A program made the position numbers and the translations under genes. Below the pieces are notes generated by a model. That model did not search any database and was not told the origin of the DNA. It saw nothing but the letters and a program-made list of their open reading frames with translations. Shown here piece by piece: positions 1 to 9,812 of a DNA stretch of 64,000 nt (the first letter of the stretch is position 1; each line of letters begins with the position of its first letter). Source of the DNA: Lacticaseibacillus parakribbianus (GTDB lineage: Bacteria; Bacillota; Bacilli; Lactobacillales; Lactobacillaceae); assembly GCF_025490915.1 (NCBI RefSeq), contig NZ_JANQBA010000003.1:1-64000 (forward strand), written 5' to 3'.

Positions 1-3000
1 GTCGTCGCCGTCCCCTTGCCAGGGGTAGTCGTCGTATCGCCGCCACCTGGGTTCGTGGTATCGCCGCCACCTGGGTTGGTGGTATCGCCACCGCCTGGGT
101 TGGTGGTATCACCACCGCCTGGGTTCGTCGTATCGCCGCCACCTGGGTTGGTGGTGTCGCCGCCACCTGGGTTGGTGGTATCGCCGCCACCTGGGTTGGT
201 GGTATCGCCACCGCCTGGGTTGGTGGTGGCGCCACCACCTGGGTTCGTCGTGTCACCGCCACCTGGGTTCGTCGTGTCGCCACCACCTGGGTTGGTGGTA
301 TCGCCGCCACCTGGGTTGGTGGTATCGCCACCGCCTGGGTTCGTCGTGTCGCCACCGCCTGGGTTCGTCGTATCACCGCCGCCTGGGTTGGTGGTATCAC
401 CGCCGCCCGGGTTCGTCGTGTCACCGCCGCCTGGGTTCGTCGTGTCGCCACCGCCTGGGTTCGTCGTGTCGCCACCGCCTGGGTTGGTGGTATCGCCACC
501 GCCTGGGTTGGTGGTATCACCACCGCCTGGGTTCGTCGTATCGCCACCGCCTGGGTTCGTGTTCGGACGGATTAGGACAATGTCGAAGCGCTGCTCAACC
601 GCGTCGTCGTGATCGAACGTTGCGCCGGCCGCCTCGTTTTTCTGGACCTGGTAGCCACTGGCGATGAACGCCGCAAGTAGCGTCGACCACTCGGCATCCG
701 GAACCGCCGAGTCGGAGGCACCGGTCGCGTTCACGACGGCCAGTGTCACAATGCTTGGCGTGGAGAAAATAATCTGCGCCTTCTGCTGATTGCCGGTGTA
801 GGTCACCGTAACCGCAGTGTCGCTCGGCGTCGCGGTCGGATCCGGAGCCAGCTGGGCCACCGTCGTCTGATCCGGGGTGTAACCCGCAATCGTCGGGCTG
901 GTGACCCCGGCGTAGGCGCCTTGCGCCGTCGCAACGGTTTGACCCGTCACAACGTCGGTGGTGGTCAGCCAGTCAACCGTCTGCGTCAACGGTGCCGGGG
1001 CGGTCGCCGCGCCATTCACCACGTAGGTGATGGTGCGAGTCGTCGTCGCGGTGCCGTGAGTGACCGCGTGGATCAGGTGAATGATCACGTCGCTCATGCC
1101 CGGTTCGAAGGTCACCGTGCCGCTTACGGCTTGACCATCGGCCAAAACGTACCCGGTCGGCACTTCTGCCGTCCAGTCTGCCTTGGTGTCGGTTGCGCCA
1201 CTCAGGGTCTTGGTGTCTCCGACCTGAGCTTCGTCGTTCGCGTCGTCGACGTACTTGACGTTGACCTTCTGGGTATCGGCCTTGTAGGTCACCGTCACTG
1301 CGGTGTCCTTCAAAGCGTCAACCGTGGTCGGCGCCAGCGTGGCGATGTCAACGTTATCCAGATCCGGCGTGTAACCGGCGATGGCCGGCGTCTCAACCGC
1401 CGCGTAGCCACCTTGGGCCGTCGCAACGGTTTGGCCCGTCACGTTGTCGGTCGAGGTGTTCCAGGTTACAACCTGGGCGACTGGCGCCGGCGTCTTGGTC
1501 CCAGCACCGGTGTAGGTGATGGTCCGAGTCGTCGTCGCCGTGCCGTGGGTGACCGCATGGGTCAGGTGGATGATCACGTCGCTCATGCCTGGTTCGAAGG
1601 TCACCGTGCCGCTTACGGCTTGACCATCGGCCAAAACGTACCCGGTCGGCACTTCTGCCGTCCAGTCTGCCTTGGTGTCGGTTGCGCCACTCAGGGTCTT
1701 GGTGTCTCCGACCTGAGCTTCGTCGTTCGCGTCGTCGACGTACTTGACGTTGACCTTCTGGGTATCGGCCTTGTAGGTCACCGTCACTGCGGTGTCCTTC
1801 AGGGCGTCGATGGTCGTCGGGTTCAGAGTTGCCGCGTCGACGCGCTTCACATCTGGTGTGTAACCAGCGATGGTCGGGGTGACAACTGCCGCGTAGCCAT
1901 CCTGGGCCGTCGCAACGGTTTGGCCCGTCACGTTGTCGGTCGAGGTGTTCCAGGTTACAACCTGGGCGACTGGCTTTGGCGTCTTCGTCCCCGCACCCTT
2001 ATAGGTGATGGTCCGAGTCGTCGTCGCCGTTCCATGGGTGATGCCGTGGGTCAGGTGAATAATCACGTCATCAGCGTCTGGTTCGAAGGTTACCGAACCG
2101 CTTGCGGCCTGGCCATCAGCCAGTACGTAGCCTTCCGGAACCGTAGCCGTCCAGTCACCGGTGGTGTCGGTCGCACCGCTCAGCGTTTCGGTGTCCCCAA
2201 CCTGGGCCTCGTTGTTCGCGTCGTCGACGTACTTGACGTTGACCTTCTGGGTATCGGCCTTGTAGGTCACCGTCACTGCGGTGTCCTTCAAAGCGTCAAC
2301 CGTGGTCGGCGCCAGCGTGGCGATGTCAACGTTATCCAGGTCCGGCGTGTAGCCGGCGATGGTCGGCGTCTCAACCGCCGCGTAGCCACCTTGGGCCGTC
2401 GCAACGGTTTGGCCCGTCACGTTGTCGGTCGAGGTGTTCCAGGTCACAACCTGGGCGACTGGCGCTGGCGTCTTCGTCCCAGCACCGGTGTAGGTGATGG
2501 TCCGAGTCGTCGTCGCCGTGCCGTGGGTGACCGCGTGGGTCAGGTGGATAATCACGTCATTGTTTGTTGCCGCGAAGGTTACCGTGCCGCTTGCGGCCTG
2601 GCCGTCAGCCAGTACGTAACCTTCCGGAACCGTAGCCGTCCAGTCACCGGTGGTGTCGGTCGCGCCGCTCAAAGTGCCGGTCTCTCCGACCTGAGCTTCC
2701 TTGTTGGCGTCGTCAACGTACTTCACATTGATTGTTTGGATATCGGCCTTGTAGGTCACCGTCACTGCGGTGTCCTTCAGGGCGTCGATGGTCGTCGGGT
2801 TCAGAGCTGCCGCGTCGACACGCTTCACATCCGGTGTGTAGCCGGCGATGGCCGGGGTGACAACTGTAGCGTAACCATCCTGGGCTGTCGCAACGGTTTG
2901 ACCCGTCACAACATCGGTTGAGGTGTTCCAGGTCACATTTTGAACAACCTGCTTCGGCGTTGCGGTGCCAGCACCCACATAGGTGATGGTTCGCTTGGTC

Positions 3001-6000
3001 GTCGCGGTGCCATGCGTCACCTGGTGAACCAGGTGGATCTGGTAAAGACTGAAATCACTGGCCGGAATCTCGTAGGCAACCGTGTCGCCCTGATTGGCCG
3101 CCAGCAGGTAGCCGGCCGGCACGGTCACGTGGTAGGTACCGGTCGTCGCGGTGGCGCCGCTGCGCTGATCGCGGTTCACAATCACTAGGCGACCGGCCGT
3201 GGTGGCCGAATCGTCGATGTAGAGGAACTGCGCGAACTGCGTGGTGCCGGAGTAGGTCACCGTGGTGGTGACGTCAATTGGCTTGGTCGTGGTGCTGGTC
3301 AGCGCCGTGCCAAAAGCGGTCGCCGCATTCGCGGTGTAGCCGGTGACGCTCGGCGAGGCCACCAAGTCCAGCGCCGTTTTGTCCGGCGTGTAGGTCGTGA
3401 CATGAGTCACATTATCGGTGGTCGCCTGCCAAGCCACGGTCTGCGTCTTCGGGGCGAGGCCGAGGTCCTTGCCGTTGCCGGCTTGGTAAACCACGGTGTA
3501 AGTCGTCGTGACGGCGGCTGGCACCACGGTCTGGGCGTGGGTCAGGTGGATCACGAGCGGCGCGTTACCGGTGGCAGCAAAAGTGTAGTCGCCGCTTGCG
3601 GCCTGGCCTTCCGCCAGCTTGTAACCCAGCATCTGCCAATCCAGCCAGCCCGTGTGAGCCGCGGTCATCGCGGTGCCATCCGCGGTCCAGGCCACCGTCT
3701 CATCAGTGGCACCGCTCAGGGTGGCATCCGTGCCGACCTGCTTGCCGGTGACATCATCGATAAAACGAACCGTGGCCTGTTGTCCATCAGCAGTGTAGGT
3801 CACCGTCACGTCGGTATTCTTCAAAGCGTCAACCGTCGTCGGCGCAAGTGTGGCCGCATCAACGTTGGCTGGGTCCGGTGTGTAGCCGGCGATGGTCGGC
3901 GTCTCAACCGCCGCGTAGCCATCCTGGGCCGTCGCAACGGTTTGGCCCGTCACGTTGTCGGTCGAGGTGTTCCAGGCCACGGTTTGCACAATCGGCTCCG
4001 GCGTCTTGGTGCCAGCACCGGCGTAGGTGATGGTCCGAGTCGTCGTCTTCGTGCCGTGGGTGATGCCATGGGTCAGGTGAATGGTTACGTCGCCGGTACC
4101 CGGCTCGAAGGTCACCGTGCCGCTTGCGGCCTGGCCGTCAGCCAGAACGTAGCCTTCCGGAACCGTAGCCGTCCAGTCGGCCGTGGTGTCGGTGTCGCCG
4201 CTCAGCGTTGTGATTTCGCCGACCTGAGCGCCATTTTTGGCGTCATCGACGTACTTCACGTTGACCGTCTGAGTACCAGCCGAGTAGGTCACCGTCACCA
4301 CCGTGTCCTTCAGCGCGTCAACCGTCGTCGGCGCAAGTGTGGCCGCATCAACGTTGGCGGGGTCCGGTGTGTAGCCGGCGATGGTCGGTGTCTCAACCGC
4401 CGCGTAACCATCCTGGGCCGTCGCAACGGTTTGGCCCGTCACAACATCGGTTGAGGTGTTCCAGGTCACAGTTTGTACAATCGGCTCCGGCGTCTTGGTG
4501 CCAGCACCGGCGTAGGTGATAGTCCGAGTCGTCGTCTTCGTGCCGTGGGTGATGCCATGGGTCAGGTGAATGGTTACGTCGCCGGTACCCGGCTCGAAGG
4601 TTACCGAACCGCTTGCGGCCTGGCCGTCAGCCAGAACGTAGCCTTCCGGAACTGTAGCCGTCCAGTCGGCCGTGGTGTCGGTGTCGCCGCTCAACGTCGT
4701 AACCTCGCCGACCTGAGCGCCATTTTTGGCGTCATCGACGTACTTCACGTTGACCGTCTGAGTACCAGCCGAGTAGGTCACCGTCACCACCGTGTCCTTC
4801 AACGCGTCAATCGTCGTCGGCGCAAGTGTGGCCGAGTCGACGCTAGCCTTGTCGACTGTGTAACCTTCGATGGTCGGCGTCTCAACCGCCGCGTAGCCAT
4901 CCTGGGCCGTCGCAACGGTTTGGCCCGTCACCAAGTCGGTCGAGGTGTTCCAGGTCACAACCTGGGCGACTGGCTCCGGCGTCTTAGTGCCAGCACCGGC
5001 GTAGGTGATGGTCCGAGTCGTCGTCTTCGTGCCGTGGGTGATTTCGTGCTTCAGGTGAAACAACACGACACCAGGGGTTGGTGTCAGCGTCACGTTGTTG
5101 ATGTCGTAAGTACCCGGGGCAAAGTAATAGCCAGGGCGCCATTTTGCCACAACCTGTGTCGTCTCGCCATTGAGGCCACTCACCGTCTCGGTTTCGCCAA
5201 CCTGGGCGCCGTTGTTGTCGTCGTCGACGTACTTGATGAGTACCGTCACGGTGTCGGGCACATAGTTGAACACCGCCGTGGTGTCCTCCGGCTCGGTCGT
5301 CGTCGACTCACCGACCACGCCACCGGTCAGCGTCTTGTCGCCATCAATCTTGTAACCCTTGACTTCCGGCGCGGTGTAAGCCGCGTAAGGTTTATCCAGC
5401 GTGTACGTCGTGACCCCGGTCTGGTTGTCCGTGACCACGTTCCAATTCGCCGTCTGCGTGACCGTTGCCGGCGCGAGCTTCGGGTCGTTCGCGACGGTGA
5501 AGTTGATGGTGCGAACGGTTTCCAGCGTATCAGTCGTGGTGGCGTGAATTAGGTGGATCGTCAGGTTGTCCGATTCATCCGCGGTGAGGGTGTAGGCGAC
5601 CGTGCTGGCCTGATCCTTGGCCAAAACGTAGCCGCTCGGCACAACGGTCGTGTAGGTGCCGGTTTGGCCAACGATGCCGGAGACCGCCTTAGGAAGGGTC
5701 GAGACCGTGTCCCCCGTGGTATCATCCACGTAGCTCACGTCCAAAGAAGCTTCTTGATCCAGCTCGTACTGGGCGAAGTCGCCGTCGAAGTTGTCGACAA
5801 CGGTCTGGCCGAATGCGGCAACGCCGTCGTCCTCACCGTCGACCAGGTGCAGCGAGTTGGCTCGCAGCGTGTAGCCTTCCGGCAAAAGCGCGAGATCGGC
5901 AGCCGACAGCGTGGCGGGGTAGTCGTTTTCCAGCGTGTCAATCTTGTCCTTGAGCGTCTTGTTCAAGTCCGTCAACGCGACGTACTGGTCCTTGCCGGCG

Positions 6001-9000
6001 GCGTCGACGTAATGCGCCCGAGCGTAGATGGTCGACTCGCCGGTGATGGCAAGGCTTGCGGCCTTGTCGTAAACCGAGACCGTGTTGCCGGCCGTGTAAA
6101 GGGCCGTCGAGATGTAGCCGGTGGTGAGTGCCTGATTCTTCATGTCCTCGACCGTGCCGACAATGGCAATGCGGCCGGTGGTCGAGGCCTGTGGCAGGTC
6201 GCCGAGCACGATGATCAGCGAGCGAATCGCAGCCCAGTTGGTGACCCCATCGGCCTCGACGTAACCCGTCAGGTCCGGCGTGGTGCCACTCAGCGTTGAG
6301 CGACTGGTCGAGTACAGCACCTTGGCACCGGTCAGCGGAACGGTAGAACCGTCCTGCAGGGTCAGCGCGTCAGGCAGCTGCACGGAACCGGTGAGCCGGA
6401 ACGTGTAGGTCGAGCCTTGGTCGTCGCCGACCTCGGGCAGGTTGACCGCGACTGCGGCATCCGTGACACCCTGGCCGGCCGTGTTCAACACGGCGGTGTA
6501 GAAGGTCATCGGGTTGGTGCTGTTCTTATCGATGGTCGCGGCGTCGGTCGGCGACAGATCATCCCCCTGCGCGACGCTGGACTCGTAAGTACCTTCGATG
6601 GTTTCAATTTTCCAATCAAGGCCATCTGCGTCAACTTCGATGGCATCCGCGTCACCCAGCGTCTCAGCCAGGTTCGTGACCTTGGTGGTCTGTGAAATCG
6701 GGGTGTTCGGCGTTGTGACGTAAGCCCGCAAATGATAGTCGCCGGCCATTGCATCAGGCGCGTTGTGCATGACAACCTGCAGATTAGATGTGGTAATCGT
6801 GGCCGTGTTGACTGATTCACCGGTCCCGGTGAAGTCAACCTTCACCACCGTGCTGCCGCCCTCAATCTCTGTCGTTGTAATCTTGGCATCCTGTGCGTAG
6901 TTCACTCCGTCAACGACAAAGGCACTCGGCACCACGAAGTAGAAAATCGGTTCGTAAATCAGATCCGTGGTCTGGCCACTGTTGCCGGCCAGGGATACAT
7001 ACATCTTGCTGTCCTGACCCTGTCCCGGCGTGTTCGTCCCGGGATCACTCGGACGTGAATCGTACCCAATCACGTGAATCCAACCGGTTGGCTCAACCAC
7101 CGTTTCGGTAACCTTCCCGGGCTTATTGCTTGCGGCGTCGATGCCAGGCGCATCCAAGGTAATGGTCGCAATCAGTTGAGCGCCAACTTGCACCGCATCG
7201 CCGTTATCATAGGTGGCCGACAGGTGCCCGTAGGCCGTGAAAAAGTCAGTCTGAGCCCCTGGAACCAGGTAGTCGGGGGTCAACACAGCGGTGCGAATTG
7301 TGCCCGTGCTGGTAATCGCCTCACCGGCCGCAACCGTGCCGGTCTCGGTAGTACCGTCGGCCAACGTCAGGACATAACTGTAGCTCTTAGTTCCCGGCAT
7401 GTACCAATGGTAAGTCGCCGTGCCTGCCGGGGTCTGGATCTTGTTGACGTTCATGCCATCCGGAACGGTGATGGTAATGGTGGCGTCTGTCGCCGGTGCC
7501 GCACCGTCATAGGTCGCGGCAAGTCTGAACAAAGAGGCCGGGTCGTTGGTCGGATCGGCGTCCAGAACCAACTTTGCGTCATTGCTGCTGGAGTTACCTT
7601 TGCCGTCGTACTCAGCAACAGCGCCTTGGCTCCCAGCGGCGGTGCCCAGTAGCGTGGCCGTCCAGGTCGCACCCGTGAAGGTCCACTTGGTCCCTGCCGA
7701 ATCAACCTGCTGCACCATGACCACGGGACCGGCCGCCGTCAGGGTCTGATCATCGGTCGTCTGTGTCAAATCAAACTGTCCGGCAATCCGGTAAGGTGCT
7801 TGGCCCTGGAAGTTCTGACCCCCAGCGCCCTTCGGCACCGTAATAATCACATCACTGCCTGCGCCACCGGCCTGGGTAATGGTCGTGCCGTCATCAAAGG
7901 CGTTGACCGCTGCCGTTAATTCGGCGTTCAGAACGAACCCAGCCGGGGTCGGCACGGTGATGACGGTGCCGTGGTTGACCGCGGAGTTGACCCGCTTCGA
8001 ATCCTCCGAGTCATCGAAGACCCCATCGTCTTCGTTAATCGCAAGCTCCCAGACATAGTCCACGTTCGGGAGAATTTTATCGATATTCGTTCCCGGGTGG
8101 ATTCGGGTCGGCGACTTCACATCGGCCGTCGGTGTGGCCGTGGCGGTCCAGCTGGCCTCACCGGTCTGCACCCCGTTAACGTCAACGGTGGCGGTGTACT
8201 GGCGGACGCCAACAAAATCGGCCGGCTTCTCCTGACCGATGTAATTGCTCCGCAGATCGTAATAAATGATCTGCTGGAAGGTCCCCCCTTGCTTAAACGT
8301 CGTGGTAACGGTTCGGCTGCCATCCGCGTTCTTGACCATCTTCGAACTACCGATATCAGGGGACTGGAAGTCTGCGATTCGGTTGTACATGAAGACGCCC
8401 GTGTCGGCCGGCAGCGTGACAGTGACCACATCGCCCTGCTTGACGCTCATATCAATGGTGAATTGGAGTGCAGTCTGCCCGGACTGGTAGCCAACTTCTG
8501 TCGCGGAAGGGGTCAGCGTGGCCGTCGACGCGTTCGACGGCGTAGTTCCGGTCGGTGCGGCCGGCGTCTGAGGCGTTTCAGATGCGACGCTTTGAGCCGA
8601 ACGCTTGGCCGCGGTCGCTTCTTGAGCAGTCTCCTGCTCGGCTGCGGTGGCATCGGCACTGCCGTCGGTCGCATTGGCGGAATCGGCAATGCCAGTCGTT
8701 GCATCCGTGCTGGTCGCACTAGACGCACTCACGCCGCTGGCCGCAGCCGTGGTCGCGGTACCAGCCGCATCAGCTGCATCGGTCGTCTCCGTCTTGTCAC
8801 GCGAATCGACCGGCGCAACGCTTGGCGTCGCCTCGGTTGAACTTGTTGTTTCACTGGTGCCGGCAGTCTTGACCGCGGTCGCGCTTGCGACGGTCGCCCC
8901 TTGGACGGCGGTCGTCACGGTCCGGTCAGCCACGGTCTGTCCGGTAACGGCACCGGCGGCCGCGGCCTTAACGTCGGTTGCCGCGGCCGACTGCGGATCG

Positions 9001-9446
9001 CTCGGCTGCGCCACCGTCAGCGTTCCGGCCTTCACGTCGGTCGCGGTCAGCTTTTGGGCCGGGTTGGCCGCCTGCAACGCGGCCAGGCCCTGGGTACTCA
9101 AAGTGGCGGTGTACTGGCCATCAAGGCCTGCAACCGCAGTGGTCTGGAAATCTTCAGCTGTCCAGTCCGGAGCCACCAAGCCGGCGGCCAGGGCAACGTC
9201 GAAGACGTTGCCGGTCGCGCTGGTGCCTGTCAGATTCTGGATGGTGACCTGGGGCGTCGCCGTCTGAACCGCAGTGGTCTCAGCAGCGTGGACCGGGCTG
9301 GCCGGCCGCACGAAGCTAAGGCTCCCTGCAAAGAACAGAGAGATGCCCATGACTGCCCAGGCCTTACCAGATTTGAACATCTTGTAGTGACGTTTTTCCT
9401 GGTACGTCGCCCGAGCTAATTTAGCACGTTGTTCATTTCGTTGCAT
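1..9446 (-). CDS. Giant mucus-binding-type surface adhesin, 5' part (C-terminus off left edge)
   Basis: The frame stays open from an ATG at 9446 to the left edge, about 3148 residues. The ATG follows a GAGGAGTGGG ribosome site. The N-terminus carries a KxYKxGKxW signal (HYKMFKSGKAW) and a hydrophobic segment, then an Ala/Ser/Thr-rich stretch to about residue 310. Next come about 1000 residues of beta-rich adhesin-like sequence. About ten repeats of some 160 residues follow; each pairs a MucBP_2-like part (YVDDANDEAQVGDT) with a Mub B2-like part (RTITYTGAGTKTPAPVAQVV). A stalk of 22 octapeptides (NPGGGDTT) ends the visible part. KxYKxGKxW proteins are usually exported by the accessory Sec system and anchored by LPXTG, but neither is in view. 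Role in mucus or host adhesion is inferred. Confidence 0.9.
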   Translation of the reverse strand, partial: MQRNEQRAKLARATYQEKRHYKMFKSGKAWAVMGISLFFAGSLSFVRPASPVHAAETTAVQTATPQVTIQNLTGTSATGNVFDVALAAGLVAPDWTAEDFQTTAVAGLDGQYTATLSTQGLAALQAANPAQKLTATDVKAGTLTVAQPSDPQSAAATDVKAAAAGAVTGQTVADRTVTTAVQGATVASATAVKTAGTSETTSSTEATPSVAPVDSRDKTETTDAADAAGTATTAAASGVSASSATSTDATTGIADSANATDGSADATAAEQETAQEATAAKRSAQSVASETPQTPAAPTGTTPSNASTATLTPSATEVGYQSGQTALQFTIDMSVKQGDVVTVTLPADTGVFMYNRIADFQSPDIGSSKMVKNADGSRTVTTTFKQGGTFQQIIYYDLRSNYIGQEKPADFVGVRQYTATVDVNGVQTGEASWTATATPTADVKSPTRIHPGTNIDKILPNVDYVWELAINEDDGVFDDSEDSKRVNSAVNHGTVITVPTPAGFVLNAELTAAVNAFDDGTTITQAGGAGSDVIITVPKGAGGQNFQGQAPYRIAGQFDLTQTTDDQTLTAAGPVVMVQQVDSAGTKWTFTGATWTATLLGTAAGSQGAVAEYDGKGNSSSNDAKLVLDADPTNDPASLFRLAATYDGAAPATDATITITVPDGMNVNKIQTPAGTATYHWYMPGTKSYSYVLTLADGTTETGTVAAGEAITSTGTIRTAVLTPDYLVPGAQTDFFTAYGHLSATYDNGDAVQVGAQLIATITLDAPGIDAASNKPGKVTETVVEPTGWIHVIGYDSRPSDPGTNTPGQGQDSKMYVSLAGNSGQTTDLIYEPIFYFVVPSAFVVDGVNYAQDAKITTTEIEGGSTVVKVDFTGTGESVNTATITTSNLQVVMHNAPDAMAGDYHLRAYVTTPNTPISQTTKVTNLAETLGDADAIEVDADGLDWKIETIEGTYESSVAQGDDLSPTDAATIDKNSTNPMTFYTAVLNTAGQGVTDAAVAVNLPEVGDDQGSTYTFRLTGSVQLPDALTLQDGSTVPLTGAKVLYSTSRSTLSGTTPDLTGYVEADGVTNWAAIRSLIIVLGDLPQASTTGRIAIVGTVEDMKNQALTTGYISTALYTAGNTVSVYDKAASLAITGESTIYARAHYVDAAGKDQYVALTDLNKTLKDKIDTLENDYPATLSAADLALLPEGYTLRANSLHLVDGEDDGVAAFGQTVVDNFDGDFAQYELDQEASLDVSYVDDTTGDTVSTLPKAVSGIVGQTGTYTTVVPSGYVLAKDQASTVAYTLTADESDNLTIHLIHATTTDTLETVRTINFTVANDPKLAPATVTQTANWNVVTDNQTGVTTYTLDKPYAAYTAPEVKGYKIDGDKTLTGGVVGESTTTEPEDTTAVFNYVPDTVTVLIKYVDDDNNGAQVGETETVSGLNGETTQVVAKWRPGYYFAPGTYDINNVTLTPTPGVVLFHLKHEITHGTKTTTRTITYAGAGTKTPEPVAQVVTWNTSTDLVTGQTVATAQDGYAAVETPTIEGYTVDKASVDSATLAPTTIDALKDTVVTVTYSAGTQTVNVKYVDDAKNGAQVGEVTTLSGDTDTTADWTATVPEGYVLADGQAASGSVTFEPGTGDVTIHLTHGITHGTKTTTRTITYAGAGTKTPEPIVQTVTWNTSTDVVTGQTVATAQDGYAAVETPTIAGYTPDPANVDAATLAPTTVDALKDTVVTVTYSAGTQTVNVKYVDDAKNGAQVGEITTLSGDTDTTADWTATVPEGYVLADGQAASGTVTFEPGTGDVTIHLTHGITHGTKTTTRTITYAGAGTKTPEPIVQTVAWNTSTDNVTGQTVATAQDGYAAVETPTIAGYTPDPANVDAATLAPTTVDALKNTDVTVTYTADGQQATVRFIDDVTGKQVGTDATLSGATDETVAWTADGTAMTAAHTGWLDWQMLGYKLAEGQAASGDYTFAATGNAPLVIHLTHAQTVVPAAVTTTYTVVYQAGNGKDLGLAPKTQTVAWQATTDNVTHVTTYTPDKTALDLVASPSVTGYTANAATAFGTALTSTTTKPIDVTTTVTYSGTTQFAQFLYIDDSATTAGRLVIVNRDQRSGATATTGTYHVTVPAGYLLAANQGDTVAYEIPASDFSLYQIHLVHQVTHGTATTKRTITYVGAGTATPKQVVQNVTWNTSTDVVTGQTVATAQDGYATVVTPAIAGYTPDVKRVDAAALNPTTIDALKDTAVTVTYKADIQTINVKYVDDANKEAQVGETGTLSGATDTTGDWTATVPEGYVLADGQAASGTVTFAATNNDVIIHLTHAVTHGTATTTRTITYTGAGTKTPAPVAQVVTWNTSTDNVTGQTVATAQGGYAAVETPTIAGYTPDLDNVDIATLAPTTVDALKDTAVTVTYKADTQKVNVKYVDDANNEAQVGDTETLSGATDTTGDWTATVPEGYVLADGQAASGSVTFEPDADDVIIHLTHGITHGTATTTRTITYKGAGTKTPKPVAQVVTWNTSTDNVTGQTVATAQDGYAAVVTPTIAGYTPDVKRVDAATLNPTTIDALKDTAVTVTYKADTQKVNVKYVDDANDEAQVGDTKTLSGATDTKADWTAEVPTGYVLADGQAVSGTVTFEPGMSDVIIHLTHAVTHGTATTTRTITYTGAGTKTPAPVAQVVTWNTSTDNVTGQTVATAQGGYAAVETPAIAGYTPDLDNVDIATLAPTTVDALKDTAVTVTYKADTQKVNVKYVDDANDEAQVGDTKTLSGATDTKADWTAEVPTGYVLADGQAVSGTVTFEPGMSDVIIHLIHAVTHGTATTTRTITYVVNGAATAPAPLTQTVDWLTTTDVVTGQTVATAQGAYAGVTSPTIAGYTPDQTTVAQLAPDPTATPSDTAVTVTYTGNQQKAQIIFSTPSIVTLAVVNATGASDSAVPDAEWSTLLAAFIASGYQVQKNEAAGATFDHDDAVEQRFDIVLIRPNTNPGGGDTTNPGGGDTTNPGGGDTTNPGGGDTTNPGGGDTTNPGGGDTTNPGGGDTTNPGGGDTTNPGGGDTTNPGGGDTTNPGGGDTTNPGGGDTTNPGGGDTTNPGGGATTNPGGGDTTNPGGGDTTNPGGGDTTNPGGGDTTNPGGGDTTNPGGGDTTNPGGGDTTNPGGGDTTTTPGKGTAT
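40..567 (-). repeat. 24-bp tandem repeat coding for the NPGGGDTT stalk
   Basis: Twenty-two in-frame 24-bp units code for NPGGGDTT on the minus strand. Variation is mostly silent (GTT/GGT and TAT/TGT alternations on the plus strand), so the peptide is conserved while the DNA drifts. One unit changes Asp to Ala. It probably forms a flexible wall-spanning linker before the anchor. Copy number is likely to vary between strains. Confidence 0.95.
900..5560 (-). repeat. Ten MucBP_2/Mub-B2-type protein repeats of about 485 bp
   Basis: The motif that reads RTITY on the minus strand recurs near 1026, 1512, 2002, 2492, 2978, 3490, 4022, 4513, 5002 and 5500. Units within about 1000-2900 and 3850-4950 are nearly identical at DNA level over long runs, which suggests recent expansion or gene conversion. 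Units near 3000-3800 and 5000-5550 are more diverged. Confidence 0.85.
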
Positions 9447-9515
9447 GTGACCCACTCCTCAGATTGGTCACACTCCCGAAAAACTGTTCCCCCAGTTAAT
9501 GAACTTTATACGTCC

Positions 9516-9543
9516 AGTTTAGTTGATTTCGCTCATTTTTCAA
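9516..9543 (-). promoter_or_regulatory. Candidate promoter of the giant adhesin
   Basis: On the minus strand a TTGAAA box (9538-9543) and a TAAACT box (9516-9521) lie 16 bases apart, about 70 bases upstream of the adhesin ATG. The rest of 9447-9812 shows no gene. Confidence 0.4.
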
Positions 9544-9812
9544 GATGATTATTGAAATATAATGCACATATTCTGCTTTGCGGCCGGCACGGGTTGTCCC
9601 ACCGCGGCGGAGGCCGCCGCAATGGCATTAGAATAACACCGCAAGGCACAATTCGGCGACCGTGACCGGAGGCAATCCGTTTTTCGCAACTCAGTCTTTC
9701 AAAAGCCGACCAGGCGTGGTGCCGGCGCCTGATTATGGGAATCATCACCTTGCCGTCGCAACTCGCCAGCCAGACTGGTAAACTGGAACCAAAGTCAAAG
9801 GAGACGCTTTTT

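Noticed and set aside
40-567. Possible CRISPR array because of regular 24-bp units
   Set aside because: There are no unique spacers. The units are contiguous and code for NPGGGDTT in the adhesin frame.
921-8840. Many long plus-strand frames (up to about 670 codons) across the adhesin region
   Set aside because: They mirror a repetitive, GC-rich minus-strand gene. They are Arg/Val/Gly-rich, lack ribosome sites, and break at each divergent repeat.
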